A DNA stretch of 64,000 nucleotides from Acidobacteriota bacterium (GCA_020851565.1 JADZCN010000098.1:17396-81395), one strand, 5' to 3'; positions 50,883 through 61,272 are shown, counted from the stretch's first letter. Notes: a model not told the origin generated them from the sequence alone. Translations and numbers: made by a program.

Positions 50883-52439
50883 TCAGAACTCCACCGGGAG
50901 CTCGGGCGAGGCGTCCGCGGCCGGACCAATCGTGAAGCCCGCGCCGTGGCTCGCCAGCCGGCGGGCGAACTCCAGCTCTGACGTGCTGGCGGAGTGAATC
51001 CGGTAGAGCGGCTGCCCGCGCGACACCGCATCGCCAAGCTTGTGGAAGAGATCGACGCCGGCGCCCTCCGCGTTCGGCGCCCCGGCAAGCCTTGCGATGC
51101 GCGCGAGCCGTTCGTTGTCGATGTCCGTCACCACGCCGTCGGCGTCGGACACGACCTCGTGGACGAGGGGCGCCAGGTTCGGGCGCCGCCAGTCGAAGTC
51201 GCGCCGCCCCTGGGCGTCGATGATGGCGTTCATCCGGGCGAGGGCGCGTCCCGAGTCGAGGATGTCGCGCGCCACCGAGAAGCCGTCGCCGCCCCGGAGG
51301 TCTGGATCGAACTCGAGCACGCGGCCCGCCAGCCTGAGCCCCTTCAGCCGGAGGTCGGCCGGCGCGGCCGGGTCGTTGTTGAGCACCTGCAGCACGTCGC
51401 GCGCCTCGAGGACCGGGCCGATGCCCCGGCCGATGGGCTGCCGCCCGTCGGTGATGACCGCGTCGAGCGTGAGGCCCAGGTGGCGCGCCACGTATTCGAA
51501 CAGCTTCTTCAGCCGCTGGGCCTCCGACATGTGGCGCACCTTGGCCGTCGGCCCCAGCGGGATGTCGAGCACGAGGTGCGTGGAGCCCGCGGCAATCTTC
51601 TTCGAGAGGATGGAGGCCACCATCTGCCCCGGCGAGTCGAGCGACAGCGGCCGCGACACCGCGATGAGCACGTCGTCGGCGGGCGACAGCGCCGCCCGTC
51701 CGCCCCAGACGAGGCACCCGCGGTGCCTCCGGACGATCGGCTCCATGCGATCGAAGGGGAGCTCCACGTCGGCGAGGCAGGCCATGGTGTTGGCGCTGCC
51801 GGCAGGGGAGGTGATGGCGCGACTGGACGTCTTGGGGATGAGCATCCCGTGCGCCGCGACGATCGGCACGACCAGCATCGAGGTCCGGTTGCCGGGAATG
51901 CCGCCGATGCAGTGCTTGTCCACGACGGGGGTCTCGCGCCAGTCGTGGCGGCGGCCGACGCCAACCATGGCCTCGGTGAGGTGGAGCACCTCGTCGTGGT
52001 CGAGCTCCATCTTGGCGGTGGCCACGAGGAAGGCCGCCAGCTCGATCTTCGAGTAGCGGTGCGCGGCGATGTCGCGGACCATCGCGGCCAGCTCGCCGCG
52101 CGAGAGCCGCTCGCCCGCGATCTTGCGCTTGAGCGACGCGATCGATACCGGCGGCTCGGCGTGGGCGACGTGCACCCGGGCGCCCTCCTCGATGCCGAGC
52201 AGGGCGAAGGCCTCCTCGGACAGGCCGAGCTCGAGCTCCCCGACAATCCGCGCATCGTCCACCACGTTCAGGACGGCGAGAATCGTGCTGCTGTTGGCGC
52301 TCACCTCGACCTTGGAGAGCGCCTGGAAGCCCTCGGCGCGGTAGACAGGGCAATCCCGGCGCAGGTAGACGACGTTTTCGCGGTAGGTGTCGATGGCAAC
52401 CTTGCGGGCGGCCAGGGCGGAGGGGGGCGGCGCGGGCAT
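50883..52439 (-). CDS. AMP phosphorylase / thymidine phosphorylase-like protein
   Basis: A 518-residue protein. The C-terminal domain is a thymidine phosphorylase type: EMVGVGR-like [13 protein letters not shown], then [32 protein letters not shown] and the later [11 protein letters not shown]. It carries the N-terminal extension (about 80-100 residues, [14 protein letters not shown] onwards) seen in archaeal AMP phosphorylases and absent from bacterial DeoA. AMP phosphorylase makes ribose 1,5-bisphosphate and base. The adjacent Prs-like gene begins where it ends. The ATG at 52439 is chosen; a TTG 30 bases upstream is unlikely. Confidence 0.82.
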   Translation of the reverse strand: MPAPPPSALAARKVAIDTYRENVVYLRRDCPVYRAEGFQALSKVEVSANSSTILAVLNVVDDARIVGELELGLSEEAFALLGIEEGARVHVAHAEPPVSIASLKRKIAGERLSRGELAAMVRDIAAHRYSKIELAAFLVATAKMELDHDEVLHLTEAMVGVGRRHDWRETPVVDKHCIGGIPGNRTSMLVVPIVAAHGMLIPKTSSRAITSPAGSANTMACLADVELPFDRMEPIVRRHRGCLVWGGRAALSPADDVLIAVSRPLSLDSPGQMVASILSKKIAAGSTHLVLDIPLGPTAKVRHMSEAQRLKKLFEYVARHLGLTLDAVITDGRQPIGRGIGPVLEARDVLQVLNNDPAAPADLRLKGLRLAGRVLEFDPDLRGGDGFSVARDILDSGRALARMNAIIDAQGRRDFDWRRPNLAPLVHEVVSDADGVVTDIDNERLARIARLAGAPNAEGAGVDLFHKLGDAVSRGQPLYRIHSASTSELEFARRLASHGAGFTIGPAADASPELPVEF

Positions 52440-52473
52440 GGATGGGTCTATGCTACCCGGCGACAACAAAACG

Positions 52474-52501
52474 TTACATAACGCTCGTGTGGGTGTAGTA
52501 T
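52474..52501 (+). promoter_or_regulatory. Candidate promoter for the PatB-like gene
   Basis: TTACAT (52474-52479) and TAGTAT (52496-52501) are separated by 16 bases. CGTTA-CA-TAACG, a 5-2-5 dyad, overlaps the -35. The region is AT-rich and the start codon is 86 bases beyond. Confidence 0.45.
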
Positions 52502-52586
52502 GTGCCCGGCAGATGGGTCGGACGATCGTGGTCGGACGGCACCGGGAATCCGAGGTCCGAGAGGCAGTTACGAGGGAGTCGCACGT

Positions 52587-53984
52587 ATGTCACAGCATCA
52601 AGGCCTGAACAGGAGATTGTTTCTGAGGAACGCCGGGTTGACGGCCCTGGCCGCCGGCGCCGCCGGTACGGGCGTCCCGCTGGCGGCCGCCGCCCCAGAG
52701 TCCCAGGCGTTCGCACCCGGGCCGAACGGCAAGTTCGACTTCGATACGCCCTACAGCCGGTTCGGCACCAACTCGATCAAGTACGACCAGCCCAACCGCG
52801 TCTACGGCGCGGGCAGCGTCGAGGTGGGCATGGGCATCGCCGACATGGACTTCCGGGCGGCGCCGTCCATCACGAAAGCCCTGCAGGAGCGGATGCAGCA
52901 CGAGAACTGGGGCTACTTGGACCTGCCGGCCTCGTTCGCCGAGGGTGTCATCGCCTGGAACAAGAAACGCTACAACGTGGACATCAAGCCCGAGCAGATG
53001 ATCATCACCTCGGGGGTCCATCCTGGCCTCATTGCCACCCTGAAGGCCTTCTCGCCCGTGGGCAGCAAGGTGCTGCTGCAGACGCCCACCTACAACGGCT
53101 TCTACTCGGACCTCACGGCATCGCAGACCATCGCGGAAGAGAGCCCGCTGAAGTTCGTGAACGGCCGCTACGAGATGGACTTCGACGACTTCGAGTCGCG
53201 CATCGGTCCCGACACCTACAGCTTCATCCTCTGCAACCCGCAGAACCCGACGGGCAACTGCTGGAGCGAGGACGACCTGATGCGGATTGGCGAGATCTGC
53301 CTCAAGCGGCGCGTCGTCCTGCTCGCCGACGAGATTCACTGCGACTTCGTGATGAAGGGGCAGAAGTACACGCCCTTCGCCAGCCTGAAGGACAAGCGGA
53401 TCGTCGACAACAGCATCACCTACAAGGCGGCGAGCAAGTCCTTCAGCCTCGCGGCCCACAAGACGGCCTGGTTCTACTCGACGAACCCGGACCTGCTGTC
53501 GAAGATCAAGGTGCAGCACCGCGCCGACCTCAACACGCTGGGCATCGTCGCCAACCAGGCGGCCTACGCCGGCGGCGAGGAGTGGCTGAACCAGGTGGTG
53601 GAGTACATCGACGGCAACCACGACTTCGCGGTGGACTACATCAAGAAGAACATCCCGATGGCCAAGGCCTACAAGGCCCAGGGCACCTACCTCATGTGGC
53701 TGGACTTCACCGCCCTGGCGGAGAAGATCGACACCAAGGCCATGGCCGAGCAGCACAATCGGAGCAAGGCCGCGAACGCGCCTGCCCTCAAGCCCGAGCA
53801 GATGCTCGAGCGCTGGCTCATCAAGCACGCGAAGGTGCAGCTGAACCAGGGCGCGTCGTACGGGCGTGGCGGCGAGAACCACATGCGCATGAACATCGGC
53901 ACCTCGCGCCGGACGCTCGAGAAGGCGCTCACCAACATCGCCAACGCGCTGAAGCCGGCGGTGCTGTCCTCGGCGATCGACTAG
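52587..53984 (+). CDS. Tat-exported PLP aminotransferase, MalY/PatB type
   Basis: A 465-residue fold-type I PLP enzyme of the MalY/PatB C-S lyase group. The cofactor-binding Lys is in [17 protein letters not shown], the Asp in [10 protein letters not shown], and [12 protein letters not shown] and [12 protein letters not shown] are diagnostic. A Tat signal with [19 protein letters not shown] precedes the catalytic part, predicting export of the folded holoenzyme, which is unusual for this family. It may cleave cysteine conjugates in the periplasm, but the substrate is unknown. The hairpin at 54026 lies after the stop. Confidence 0.83.
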   Translation: MSQHQGLNRRLFLRNAGLTALAAGAAGTGVPLAAAAPESQAFAPGPNGKFDFDTPYSRFGTNSIKYDQPNRVYGAGSVEVGMGIADMDFRAAPSITKALQERMQHENWGYLDLPASFAEGVIAWNKKRYNVDIKPEQMIITSGVHPGLIATLKAFSPVGSKVLLQTPTYNGFYSDLTASQTIAEESPLKFVNGRYEMDFDDFESRIGPDTYSFILCNPQNPTGNCWSEDDLMRIGEICLKRRVVLLADEIHCDFVMKGQKYTPFASLKDKRIVDNSITYKAASKSFSLAAHKTAWFYSTNPDLLSKIKVQHRADLNTLGIVANQAAYAGGEEWLNQVVEYIDGNHDFAVDYIKKNIPMAKAYKAQGTYLMWLDFTALAEKIDTKAMAEQHNRSKAANAPALKPEQMLERWLIKHAKVQLNQGASYGRGGENHMRMNIGTSRRTLEKALTNIANALKPAVLSSAID

Positions 53985-54025
53985 CCTCGCACCGGGCGCC
54001 CGGCCCGGCGTTCGATGGATAATCA

Positions 54026-54055
54026 GGGGCGCGGCCTCCTCGGAGGTCGCGCCCC
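54026..54055 (+). terminator. Strong hairpin after the PatB-like gene
   Basis: GGGGCGCGGCCTC pairs with GAGGTCGCGCCCC over 13 bases, including one G-T pair, with a CTCG tetraloop. TTCTCCTGT follows. It is a likely intrinsic terminator between the PatB-like gene and the glycosyltransferase. Confidence 0.6.
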
Positions 54056-54072
54056 TTCTCCTGTACCCCCGC

Positions 54073-55335
54073 ATGTCCCGCGTCCTCATCAACAGCTTCG
54101 GCTCCTACGGCGACGTGAACCCGTACGTGGGCCTGGCGCTCGAGCTCCGCCGTCGCGGGCACCGGCCGCTGCTGGCGATGCCGGCGGTCTATCGTGCCGC
54201 TGTCGAGGGGGAAGGGCTGGAGTTCCACGCCGTCCGGCCGGACCTGGATCCGGCGAACACGGCGCTCATCGAACGCATCATGGACCCCGCGCGCGGGACG
54301 GAGGCGATCTTCGGCGAGATTGTGGTCCCCAGCCTGCAGGCGACGTTCGCCGACCTGCGACCGGCCTGCGAGGGCGCGGACCTCGTCATCACGCATCCCG
54401 CGGCGCTGGTCGGGCCCATCGTCGCGCAGGCGCTCGGGCGCCCGTGGGCGTCCACAGTTTTGGCGCCGATGTCGTTCTTCTCGGTGACGGATCCCGTTGT
54501 CCCGCCGCCGGCGCCGTGGGTGCACGGCTTGTTGACCCGGTCGCGGGCGCTGAGCCGGCTGTTCGTGTGGCTCTCGAATCAGGTGACGCGGCAGTGGGCG
54601 AGACCCGTGCAGCGCTTCCGGGCGTCGCTGGGACTCGAGCCCGGCGAGAATCCCATCTTGGCGGGACAGCACTCGCCGCACCTGGTGCTGGCGCTCTTCT
54701 CGAGGGTGCTCGCGGAGCCGCAGCCGGACTGGCCGCCCAACACGTGCCTGGCCGGGCCGATTCTGTACAACGGCGCGGGCTCCCCGGAGGTGTCGGCCGA
54801 GATCGAGGCGTTCCTGACGGCCGGCCCTGCCCCCATCGTGTTCACGCTCGGCAGCTCGGCCGTCGAGGCGGCGGGATCGTTCTACGACATCAGCGCGGAG
54901 GCCGCACGTCGGCTCGGGCGGCGCGCGGTGTTGCTGGTAGGCCGCCACGCGCACAACCGCCCCCGCGCTGTCGACGATCGCATCCTCGCGGTCGACTACG
55001 CGCCGCATGCGGCGCTCTTTCCGCGCGCGGCGGCCATCGTCCACCAGGGCGGCGCGGGCACGACGCACCAGGCCCTGGCCAGCGGCCACCCGATGCTGGT
55101 GGTGCCGCACGCGCACGATCAGCCGGACAACGCGTCGCGCGTCACGCGATTGGGCGTGGCCCGGACGGTGTATCCGAAGCGGTACACGGCCGACGCGGTC
55201 ACACGCGAGCTCGGTGCCCTCCTCGCGGACGAGCGCTACGCGTTGCGTGCGAAGGAGGTGGCCGCGACGGTCCGCGCGGAGACAGGGCCGGCCACGGCTT
55301 GCGATGCGATAGAACGGATCATGGGCAGACGCTAG
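54073..55335 (+). CDS. Glycosyltransferase, GT1/UGT-like
   Basis: A 420-residue GT-B fold protein. The N-terminal INSFGSYGDVNPYVGLALELRRRGH and the C-terminal donor-binding FTLGSSAVEAAGSFYD and IVHQGGAGTTHQALASGHPM, VVPHAHDQPDNASRV are family hallmarks. These enzymes glycosylate lipids, sterols or polyketides with UDP sugars. It ends with a 4-base overlap against the convergent permease gene. The acceptor is unknown. Confidence 0.88.
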   Translation: MSRVLINSFGSYGDVNPYVGLALELRRRGHRPLLAMPAVYRAAVEGEGLEFHAVRPDLDPANTALIERIMDPARGTEAIFGEIVVPSLQATFADLRPACEGADLVITHPAALVGPIVAQALGRPWASTVLAPMSFFSVTDPVVPPPAPWVHGLLTRSRALSRLFVWLSNQVTRQWARPVQRFRASLGLEPGENPILAGQHSPHLVLALFSRVLAEPQPDWPPNTCLAGPILYNGAGSPEVSAEIEAFLTAGPAPIVFTLGSSAVEAAGSFYDISAEAARRLGRRAVLLVGRHAHNRPRAVDDRILAVDYAPHAALFPRAAAIVHQGGAGTTHQALASGHPMLVVPHAHDQPDNASRVTRLGVARTVYPKRYTADAVTRELGALLADERYALRAKEVAATVRAETGPATACDAIERIMGRR

Positions 55336-56591
55336 GCCCCGCTGCTCACTTCCTTCTTCTCACTCCTCTCAGCCAGTGCCGCGTACGCGGCGATGGACAC
55401 CGCGAGGCACGGCAGCACACCACCGATGCCGCCCGCCAGGTGGAAGGCGAGGGCGCCAAGGCCCCAGGCCGTCAGCCCGGCCACGGACCATCCGCCGTGT
55501 TTCGCGTACGGCCCGATCTCATCGTACAGGTCCGCCACGCGCACGGATTTCTGCAGCACGAAGTAGTGGGCGAGCAGGATGCCGCCGATCGGCACGAGCG
55601 CGCTCCCGAGGAACAACGTGAAGCCCGCGAACCGATCGAGCAGCCCGGTCGAGAGCAGGCCCAGCGCCGAGCCGACCCCCCCGATCGTCCAGACGGCCGT
55701 CGCGTCGGCGATCGACGGACGCAGGCTCTTGAACGCGAGCGCCGACATGTAGATGTTCACGAAGTTGGTGGTGAGCGCCGCCAGCGCCAGGAGCGTTGCG
55801 CCCCACCATCCGAGCTGCAGGGCATACACCATCGCGCCGGGGTCGGACGACCCTGCCAGCGCCGACGCCACGAGGCCCAGCGGCATGAACCACAGGGCCG
55901 TGAGTGCCAGCCCGAGGAAGACGGCAATGCCCGCGGCCCGCGCCGACCGCGTGAACCGCGGGTAGTCGGCGAACATCAGCAGCCACGACACCTGGTAGCC
56001 GGCCACGACATCGAGCCCGCGGACGATGTCGCCAAACGGCGACGCGCCGGCGGGCCACGAGGGCAGCGGCGAGCGCAGCAGGGCGACGGTGAAGACGCCG
56101 CCGGCGACGAGCAGCAGCGGCACGGCCACGCGGTCCACCAGGGCGGCGGAGCGCGGCCCCCCGAGCACGACGAGCGTGGCCACCAGGCCGAGCGCCACCG
56201 CCCAGGCCTCCGGCGGGCCCACGCCGGTCAGGCGCGCGCAGATGGAGGCCGCAATCGCGTTGTTGAGCGCGATCCACGCGAAGTTGGTGACGAAGAGCAG
56301 CAGTGCCAGCAGGCGCGCACCGGAAAGGCCCAGCGGGGCACGGGCAGCCACGATGGACGGCACGCGCAGGCGCGTCCCGATGGGGGCGAGCACGGCGGTG
56401 AGCGCCGCACCGCCCACGGCGCCGATCGCAATCACGCCCAGCGCCACGGGCAGCCCCAGGGTGGCTGGCAGGCTCGCGCCCACCTGCAGGGTGGTGGCGA
56501 CAATGTTGGCGCCGACGAAGATCAGGAAGAGATCGAACGGCGATTCCGTCTGCTCGTCCGGGCCGATGGGGCTGAGATCGACCGACCGCAA
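55332..56591 (-). CDS. NCS1-family cytosine/purine permease
   Basis: A 419-residue membrane protein with about 12 helices. The first helices carry NIVATTLQVGASLPATLG, then SPFGDIVRGLDVVAGYQVSWLLMFADYPRFTRS and NFVNIYMSALAFKSLRP, a pattern of the NCS1 nucleobase transporters. It probably imports a nucleobase or derivative with Na+ or H+. The start is a TTG at 56591; an alternative start downstream cannot be excluded. A GCAGAT-rich repeat lies just upstream. Confidence 0.82.
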   Translation of the reverse strand: MRSVDLSPIGPDEQTESPFDLFLIFVGANIVATTLQVGASLPATLGLPVALGVIAIGAVGGAALTAVLAPIGTRLRVPSIVAARAPLGLSGARLLALLLFVTNFAWIALNNAIAASICARLTGVGPPEAWAVALGLVATLVVLGGPRSAALVDRVAVPLLLVAGGVFTVALLRSPLPSWPAGASPFGDIVRGLDVVAGYQVSWLLMFADYPRFTRSARAAGIAVFLGLALTALWFMPLGLVASALAGSSDPGAMVYALQLGWWGATLLALAALTTNFVNIYMSALAFKSLRPSIADATAVWTIGGVGSALGLLSTGLLDRFAGFTLFLGSALVPIGGILLAHYFVLQKSVRVADLYDEIGPYAKHGGWSVAGLTAWGLGALAFHLAGGIGGVLPCLAVSIAAYAALAERSEKKEVSSGA

Positions 56592-57092
56592 CGTGGACTC
56601 AACGCGGATGGGATGGGGCCGCAGGGGCCGCAGATGACGCAGAGGCCGCAGAGGGCGCAGAGGGCGCAGAGGCCGCAGGGGCCGCAGATGACGCGGAGGC
56701 CGCAGATGGCGCAGATCTCGACTGGGGGCAGGTCCCAGGCAGCACGGCCTGACCTCTTCTCTCCATGGTCTGCGTCATTGGCGTCAACTGCGGGTGCTGC
56801 GGTCTCTGCGGCTACTGCCTTCTCTTCGGCCTGTGCCTTCTCTGCGGCCACTGCCTTCTCTTCGGCCTGTGCCTTCTCTGCGGCCACTGCCTTCTCTTTG
56901 GCCTGTGCCTTCTCTGCGGCCACTGCCTTCTCTTTGGCCTGTGCCTTCTCTGCGGCTACTGTCTTCGCTTCGGCCTGTGCGTTATCTGCGTTATCTGCGT
57001 TATCTGCGGCCTCTGCGTTATCTGCGGCCTCTGCGTTATCTGCGGCTTCTGCGTTATCTGCGGCCTCTGCGTCCTCTGCGCCATCTGGGTTC
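56592..57092. repeat. Repeat-rich 500-bp region with 36-bp tandem units and GCAGAT arms
   Basis: Four 36-base units beginning GGCCTGTGCC start at 56828, 56864, 56900 and 56936, with a degenerate fifth at 56972. GCAGAT-type simple repeats flank them (56625-56720 on the plus strand; 56975-57090 in the reverse sense), so the outer arms are inverted relative to each other. The minus-strand frame through the units encodes a 12-residue motif (AEKAQAEEKAVA) and an Ala/Asp/Asn tail, but lacks a start codon. No gene is annotated here. Confidence 0.7.
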
Positions 57093-57350
57093 TCACCAGC
57101 GGCCGCTGGCGCCGCCGCTCGAGGCTTCCGTGGCTTCGTAGCCGGCCTCCCTGATGGCCGCGGCGATGGCCGCCGGCGTGGTCGCGCCCGGGTCGAACGA
57201 CACCGTGGCGCGGCCGCCCTTCAGGTCCACGACCGCCGACGAGACCCCCGGGACCTGTTCAGCGGCCTCGCGCACGGCCTTCTCGCAGTGGCTGCACGAC
57301 ATTCCTGCAACGGCAAACGACTTGGTGACTGATGATGACTGGCTGTCCAT
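57093..57350 (-). CDS. copZ: Heavy-metal-associated domain copper chaperone (CopZ-like)
   Basis: An 85-residue protein with one HMA fold. The metal motif is VAGMSCSHCEKAVREA (CxxC), followed by GRATVSFDPGATTPAAIAAAI and AGYEATEA, all as in CopZ. It delivers Cu(I) to the P-type ATPase encoded upstream. It lies downstream of CopA in the same orientation across a short CGACTCC simple repeat. Confidence 0.9.
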   Translation of the reverse strand: MDSQSSSVTKSFAVAGMSCSHCEKAVREAAEQVPGVSSAVVDLKGGRATVSFDPGATTPAAIAAAIREAGYEATEASSGGASGRW

Positions 57351-57363
57351 GATGACCTCGCTT

Positions 57364-57416
57364 CGACTCCCGACTCCCGACGCTCGACTCCCGACTCCCG
57401 ACTCCCGACTCCCGAC
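57364..57416. repeat. CGACTCC simple repeat between copA and copZ
   Basis: A tandem run of CGACTCCCGACTCCCGA-type units fills almost the whole gap between the copA stop and the copZ start. It resembles the other short simple-repeat spacers of the window. Confidence 0.75.
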
Positions 57417-57417
57417 T

Positions 57418-59829
57418 TCACGCCCTCAGGCGCAAGCTGTTCGACACCACGCTGACCGAGCTGAATGCCATCGCGGCGCTGGCGAGAATCGGGCTCAGCA
57501 GCAGCCCGAAGACGGGGAACAGCACCCCGGCCGCGACGGGGATTCCCACGACGTTGTAGGCAAACGCCCAGAACAGGTTCTGCTTCATCGTCCGCATCGT
57601 CCGGCGCGAGAGCACGATGGCCTCGGCGATGCCGCCGAGATCGCCGCGCATCAGCGTGACGTCGCTGGCCTGCATCGCGACGTCGGTGCCGGTGCCGATG
57701 GCCATGCCCACGTCGGCCTGCGCCAGGGCCGGTGCGTCGTTGATGCCGTCCCCGACCATGGCCACGACCGCGCCGGCCGCCTGCAGCCGCTGCACCTCGG
57801 CCACCTTGCCCTCGGGCAGCACTTCGGCGACGACCCTGTCGATGCCGGCGGCCTGCGCGATTGCCCGTGCCGTCGCTCGATGATCGCCCGTCAGCATCAC
57901 GACGTCCAGTCCCAGCGCACGCAGGCGGCCGATGGCCTCACGCGCCCCGGGTTTGATGGGGTCGCTGATGGCCAGCGTTGCCGCCAGCGAGCCATCGACG
58001 GCGACGAACACCGGCGTCTCGCCACCGGCGGCCCACGCCCCCGCCTCGACCTCGAGGGGCGAGACGTCCACGCCCTGGCTCGTCATCATCCTGGCGTTGC
58101 CAATCGCCACGAGGCGGCCGTCCACCTGGGCCAGGGCGCCGTGGCCTGCGATGGCTATGAAGTCGCTCACGGCGAGCCGGGGAAGCGCCCTGGCGTCGGC
58201 CGCCCTCACAACGGCGTCGGCCAGCGGATGCTCGGAGGCTGCCTCGAGGCTGGCGGCCAGGGAGAGCACGCGCGATTCGTCCGCCGAGCCCGGCGCCAGC
58301 GCGACGCGCGTGACGGCCGGGCGTCCCTCGGTGATCGTGCCCGTCTTGTCCAGCACCACCGTGGTCACGTCCCCGGCGCGCTGCAGCGCCTCGCCGCCCT
58401 TGATGAGCAACCCGGCCTGAGCGCCTCGCCCGGTGGATACCATCACGGCCGTCGGGACCGCCAGGCCCATGGCGCACGGGCACGCGATGATGAGCACCGC
58501 CACCGCCGCCGCGAAGGCGCGCACCAGCGGCGCCTGGTCGGCCGCGACGAACCAGGCCACGAACGTGGCCACCGCCAGCGACAGCACCACCGGCACGAAC
58601 ACGCCGCTGACGCGGTCGGCCAGCCGCTGGATGGGCGCGCGCGAGCCCTGCGCGTCGCGCATCAGTCGGATGATACGGCTGAGCACGCTGTCGGCGCCGA
58701 GGTTGCGCGCGCGGTACCGGAGCGCGCCCGTGCGGTTGATGGTGCCGCCGATCAGCGCGTCGCCGGCCTTCTTCGGCACCGGCACGCCCTCGCCCGTCAG
58801 CATCGACTCGTCCACCGCACTGGCGCCGTCCACGACGTCGCCGTCCACGGGCACGCGCTCGCCCGGGCGCACCAGCACGAGGTCGCCCGCGACGACTTCG
58901 GCCAGCGGCACGTCGATGTCACGGCCAGCGCGCGAGACGCGCGCCGTCGGCGGCTGCAGGCCCGCCAGCGCGCGCAGCGCCGCCGAGGTCTGCCGCTTCG
59001 CGCGCGCATCGAACATGTTGCCCACGAGGATGAGCGCGATGATGAAGAGCACCGCCTCGTAGTACACGTCCGGCGCGATGCCGCGCGACAGGAAGAATCC
59101 CGGCGCCAGCGTCGCCGCCAGCGAGTAGAGGAACGCTGCGCCGGTGCCGACGGCCACCAGTGTGTTCATGTCGGCCGCGTGGTGGCGGAACGCCGACCAT
59201 GCGCGCGTGAAGAAGTGGCGGCCCGCCCAGCCCATCACGGCGAGCGTGGTGGCCAGCAGGAACGCCTGCAGCCAGCGCAGGTCGACCGCGTAGAGCCAGG
59301 GGAGAGCCGTCGAGAGCAACGGATCGAGCCGGGCATGGCTCCACGCCATCAGCGGATCGGACGGCGCGCTGGCATGGTGCGCCGAGGCGGCGACGGCGCT
59401 CATCACCGGCATCGACACGAGCATGCCCAGAGCCCCCGCCGCCAGACTGACGATGGCCTTGAGGCGAAGGTCGCGGTATTCCGCCGCCTGTGCTGCGTCC
59501 TGGGCCGCAGACTCGTACGCGGTGTCGCCGGCCTCGACGCGCGAGCCGTAGCCGGCTGCCCGGACTGCCGCGACGAGTTCGACCGGCCGCACGAGCGACG
59601 GGTCGTAGGTCACCTGCGCGGTCTCGAGCAGCAGGTTCACCGAGGCATCCTTCACGCCCGGCGTCGCCTGCAGCGCCTTCGCCACGTGCACGGTGCACGA
59701 GGCGCAGGTCATGCCTGATACCGGCAGGGCGAGCGTGGTGCCGGAGGGACGCCGGGACTGAAGCCCCGACCCTCCGGGAAGAGGCTCAGGCGCTCGGTTG
59801 GAGTCGGCCCGGTTCGCCATGATGGTCAC
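57418..59829 (-). CDS. copA: Copper-translocating P1B-type ATPase (CopA)
   Basis: An 803-residue P-type ATPase. It has an N-terminal HMA domain ([12 protein letters not shown]), eight membrane helices, the actuator TGEGVP motif, the metal motif ACPCAMG in helix 6, the phosphorylation site [11 protein letters not shown], the HP of ASEHPLAD and the hinge [11 protein letters not shown] predicts Cu(I) transport. The N-terminal linker carries a REP-like palindrome (around 59745-59785) read in frame. It overlaps the cupredoxin gene by 4 bases and is followed by copZ. The ATG at 59829 or 59820 could be used. Confidence 0.95.
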   Translation of the reverse strand: MTIMANRADSNRAPEPLPGGSGLQSRRPSGTTLALPVSGMTCASCTVHVAKALQATPGVKDASVNLLLETAQVTYDPSLVRPVELVAAVRAAGYGSRVEAGDTAYESAAQDAAQAAEYRDLRLKAIVSLAAGALGMLVSMPVMSAVAASAHHASAPSDPLMAWSHARLDPLLSTALPWLYAVDLRWLQAFLLATTLAVMGWAGRHFFTRAWSAFRHHAADMNTLVAVGTGAAFLYSLAATLAPGFFLSRGIAPDVYYEAVLFIIALILVGNMFDARAKRQTSAALRALAGLQPPTARVSRAGRDIDVPLAEVVAGDLVLVRPGERVPVDGDVVDGASAVDESMLTGEGVPVPKKAGDALIGGTINRTGALRYRARNLGADSVLSRIIRLMRDAQGSRAPIQRLADRVSGVFVPVVLSLAVATFVAWFVAADQAPLVRAFAAAVAVLIIACPCAMGLAVPTAVMVSTGRGAQAGLLIKGGEALQRAGDVTTVVLDKTGTITEGRPAVTRVALAPGSADESRVLSLAASLEAASEHPLADAVVRAADARALPRLAVSDFIAIAGHGALAQVDGRLVAIGNARMMTSQGVDVSPLEVEAGAWAAGGETPVFVAVDGSLAATLAISDPIKPGAREAIGRLRALGLDVVMLTGDHRATARAIAQAAGIDRVVAEVLPEGKVAEVQRLQAAGAVVAMVGDGINDAPALAQADVGMAIGTGTDVAMQASDVTLMRGDLGGIAEAIVLSRRTMRTMKQNLFWAFAYNVVGIPVAAGVLFPVFGLLLSPILASAAMAFSSVSVVSNSLRLRA

Positions 59830-60215
59830 CGTGCCTCCACCGCGTCGACCGTGATCCGGCCGCGCAGCATGCTCATGCCGCAGGTGAAGTCGAAGCGGCC
59901 GGGCCGCGTGGGCACGAACTCCACGGCCGTCGTTTGCCGCGCCGGCAGGAAGCGCTTGATGCCGAAGTCGGGGAGGACGACCTCCTCCGAGCAGGGCGTG
60001 GTCTCCCGCCGGTCGAAGAGCAGCCGGACCGGCGTCCCGGCCGTGACCCGAATCTCGGAGGGCTGGTAGCCGCCCTCCACAACCACCTGGACCTCCTGCA
60101 CGCCGCCCGCCGATCTGGCGGCCACGGCCTTCGGACGGGCCAGGAAGAAATACCAGTTGATCCAGCCAATCAGGGCGATGCCCCCGGTCAGGACGGTCCA
60201 GTCAGCAGCAGTCAT
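59826..60215 (-). CDS. Membrane-anchored cupredoxin-domain protein
   Basis: A 129-residue protein with an N-terminal membrane helix ([21 protein letters not shown]) and a cupredoxin fold. The copper site region is [12 protein letters not shown] with Cys and Met residues, and an earlier [13 protein letters not shown]. It is the first gene of a copper operon with CopA and CopZ, and AGGAGGGGG precedes the ATG, so it probably handles periplasmic copper or electrons. The redox partner is unknown. Confidence 0.82.
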   Translation of the reverse strand: MTAADWTVLTGGIALIGWINWYFFLARPKAVAARSAGGVQEVQVVVEGGYQPSEIRVTAGTPVRLLFDRRETTPCSEEVVLPDFGIKRFLPARQTTAVEFVPTRPGRFDFTCGMSMLRGRITVDAVEAR

Positions 60216-60368
60216 GTTCCCCCTCCTGCGCTGATAACGCAGGCAGGGGAGGGTCATTACACTCCCCCGACTCCCGACTCCCCGTTCCCGTCGCTATTCC
60301 CTCCCGTCGCAGTCCCCTCCCGTCGCAGTTCCCTCCCGACGCGATCGCCCTCCCGACGCCATCGTTCC
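60216..60368. repeat. CCCTCCCG tandem repeat upstream of the cupredoxin gene
   Basis: Bases 60266-60368 hold four degenerate units of about 17 bases built on CCCTCCCGTCGCAGT or CCCTCCCGACGC, running up to the stop of the DUF1028 gene. This is another simple-repeat spacer. Its role is unknown. Confidence 0.7.
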
Positions 60369-61250
60369 CTACTTCCCGCGATAGAGGCTCGGCTCCGGCG
60401 GGGCAGTCTGCTTCGCCCCGGCCTTCTTCCAGGCGTCGTAGCGCATCCGCAGGGTTTTCACGGGGTTGGCGCTCTCGCCGCGGACGGTGTTGTCGTCGGT
60501 GACGCTGAGGTAGGCGTAATACTTGCCATCGTTGTGCGTGACGCCGGGCTGATCGGCCTTTTCGGCAATCGCGATGTAGGCCACGTGCGCCGTGCGGTTG
60601 TCGCACGGCACGAAATCCAGCGGGTTGTTGCCGCAGTTGCAGCGGTGGTCACCCCCGTTGGCGTCGGCCGCCTCCATGGCTGCCATCACGCGGTCCGCCA
60701 TGGTCCCGCTGGCGCGCGTGAAGGCCAGTGCCGCCTTGATCACGACGTCGTCGCCGAGCAGCGTGTTGCCCTGGACCTGGTAGTACATGTCGCCGACCTG
60801 CCCACCGAAATAGAGCGACGACTGCGAGTTGCCGCTGCCGTTGAAGCCCGCGCGGTTGTTGCGGGCCGTGATCGTGCCGCCGTTGGGCATGGCGATGATG
60901 CCGAACTGGCGCCGGTCGATGTTCGGATCCTTCTTCAGCATCTCGATGATGTCCGCGGGCGGCGTCCCCTTCTTCAGCTCGTTGTAGACGAGCATCTGGT
61001 TCTCCCGGGTGTTGTCCACGCCGGCCTGGCAGGCCGCGACGCCGATGCCCGGGACGATGACGGCCTGGATGTCCATGAGATCGCGGGCGGCGTTGGGCTG
61101 GCGCTGGGGGAAGCCCGCCTGCCGTACGCAGGTGGCCGACGCGATGATGACCTGGCCGCTGCGGGCGTCGAGCGCGATGACCGACCAGGTGGCAAACGCG
61201 GGCGAATGGGCCGCCAGCACGAAGAAGAGGCCGAGCACGAGGTTTCTCAT
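60369..61250 (-). CDS. DUF1028 secreted protein
   Basis: A 293-residue protein with a signal peptide ending at AFAT, then the DUF1028 N-terminal strand WSVIALDARSGQVIIASATC and QAVIVPGIGVAACQAG. DUF1028 proteins are Ntn-hydrolase-like enzymes of unknown substrate. The C-terminus has an extra CNCGNNPLDFVPCDNRT loop with four Cys, suggesting disulfides or a metal site. It is close to the exported kinase-like gene (22 bases). Confidence 0.85.
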   Translation of the reverse strand: MRNLVLGLFFVLAAHSPAFATWSVIALDARSGQVIIASATCVRQAGFPQRQPNAARDLMDIQAVIVPGIGVAACQAGVDNTRENQMLVYNELKKGTPPADIIEMLKKDPNIDRRQFGIIAMPNGGTITARNNRAGFNGSGNSQSSLYFGGQVGDMYYQVQGNTLLGDDVVIKAALAFTRASGTMADRVMAAMEAADANGGDHRCNCGNNPLDFVPCDNRTAHVAYIAIAEKADQPGVTHNDGKYYAYLSVTDDNTVRGESANPVKTLRMRYDAWKKAGAKQTAPPEPSLYRGK

Positions 61251-61272
61251 GCGCGGCAGTCTACCAGAGGCG

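Noticed and set aside
56828..57007. 36-bp period in tandem units looks like a CRISPR array
   Set aside because: The units are directly tandem with no spacers between them, there is no leader and no cas gene in the window.
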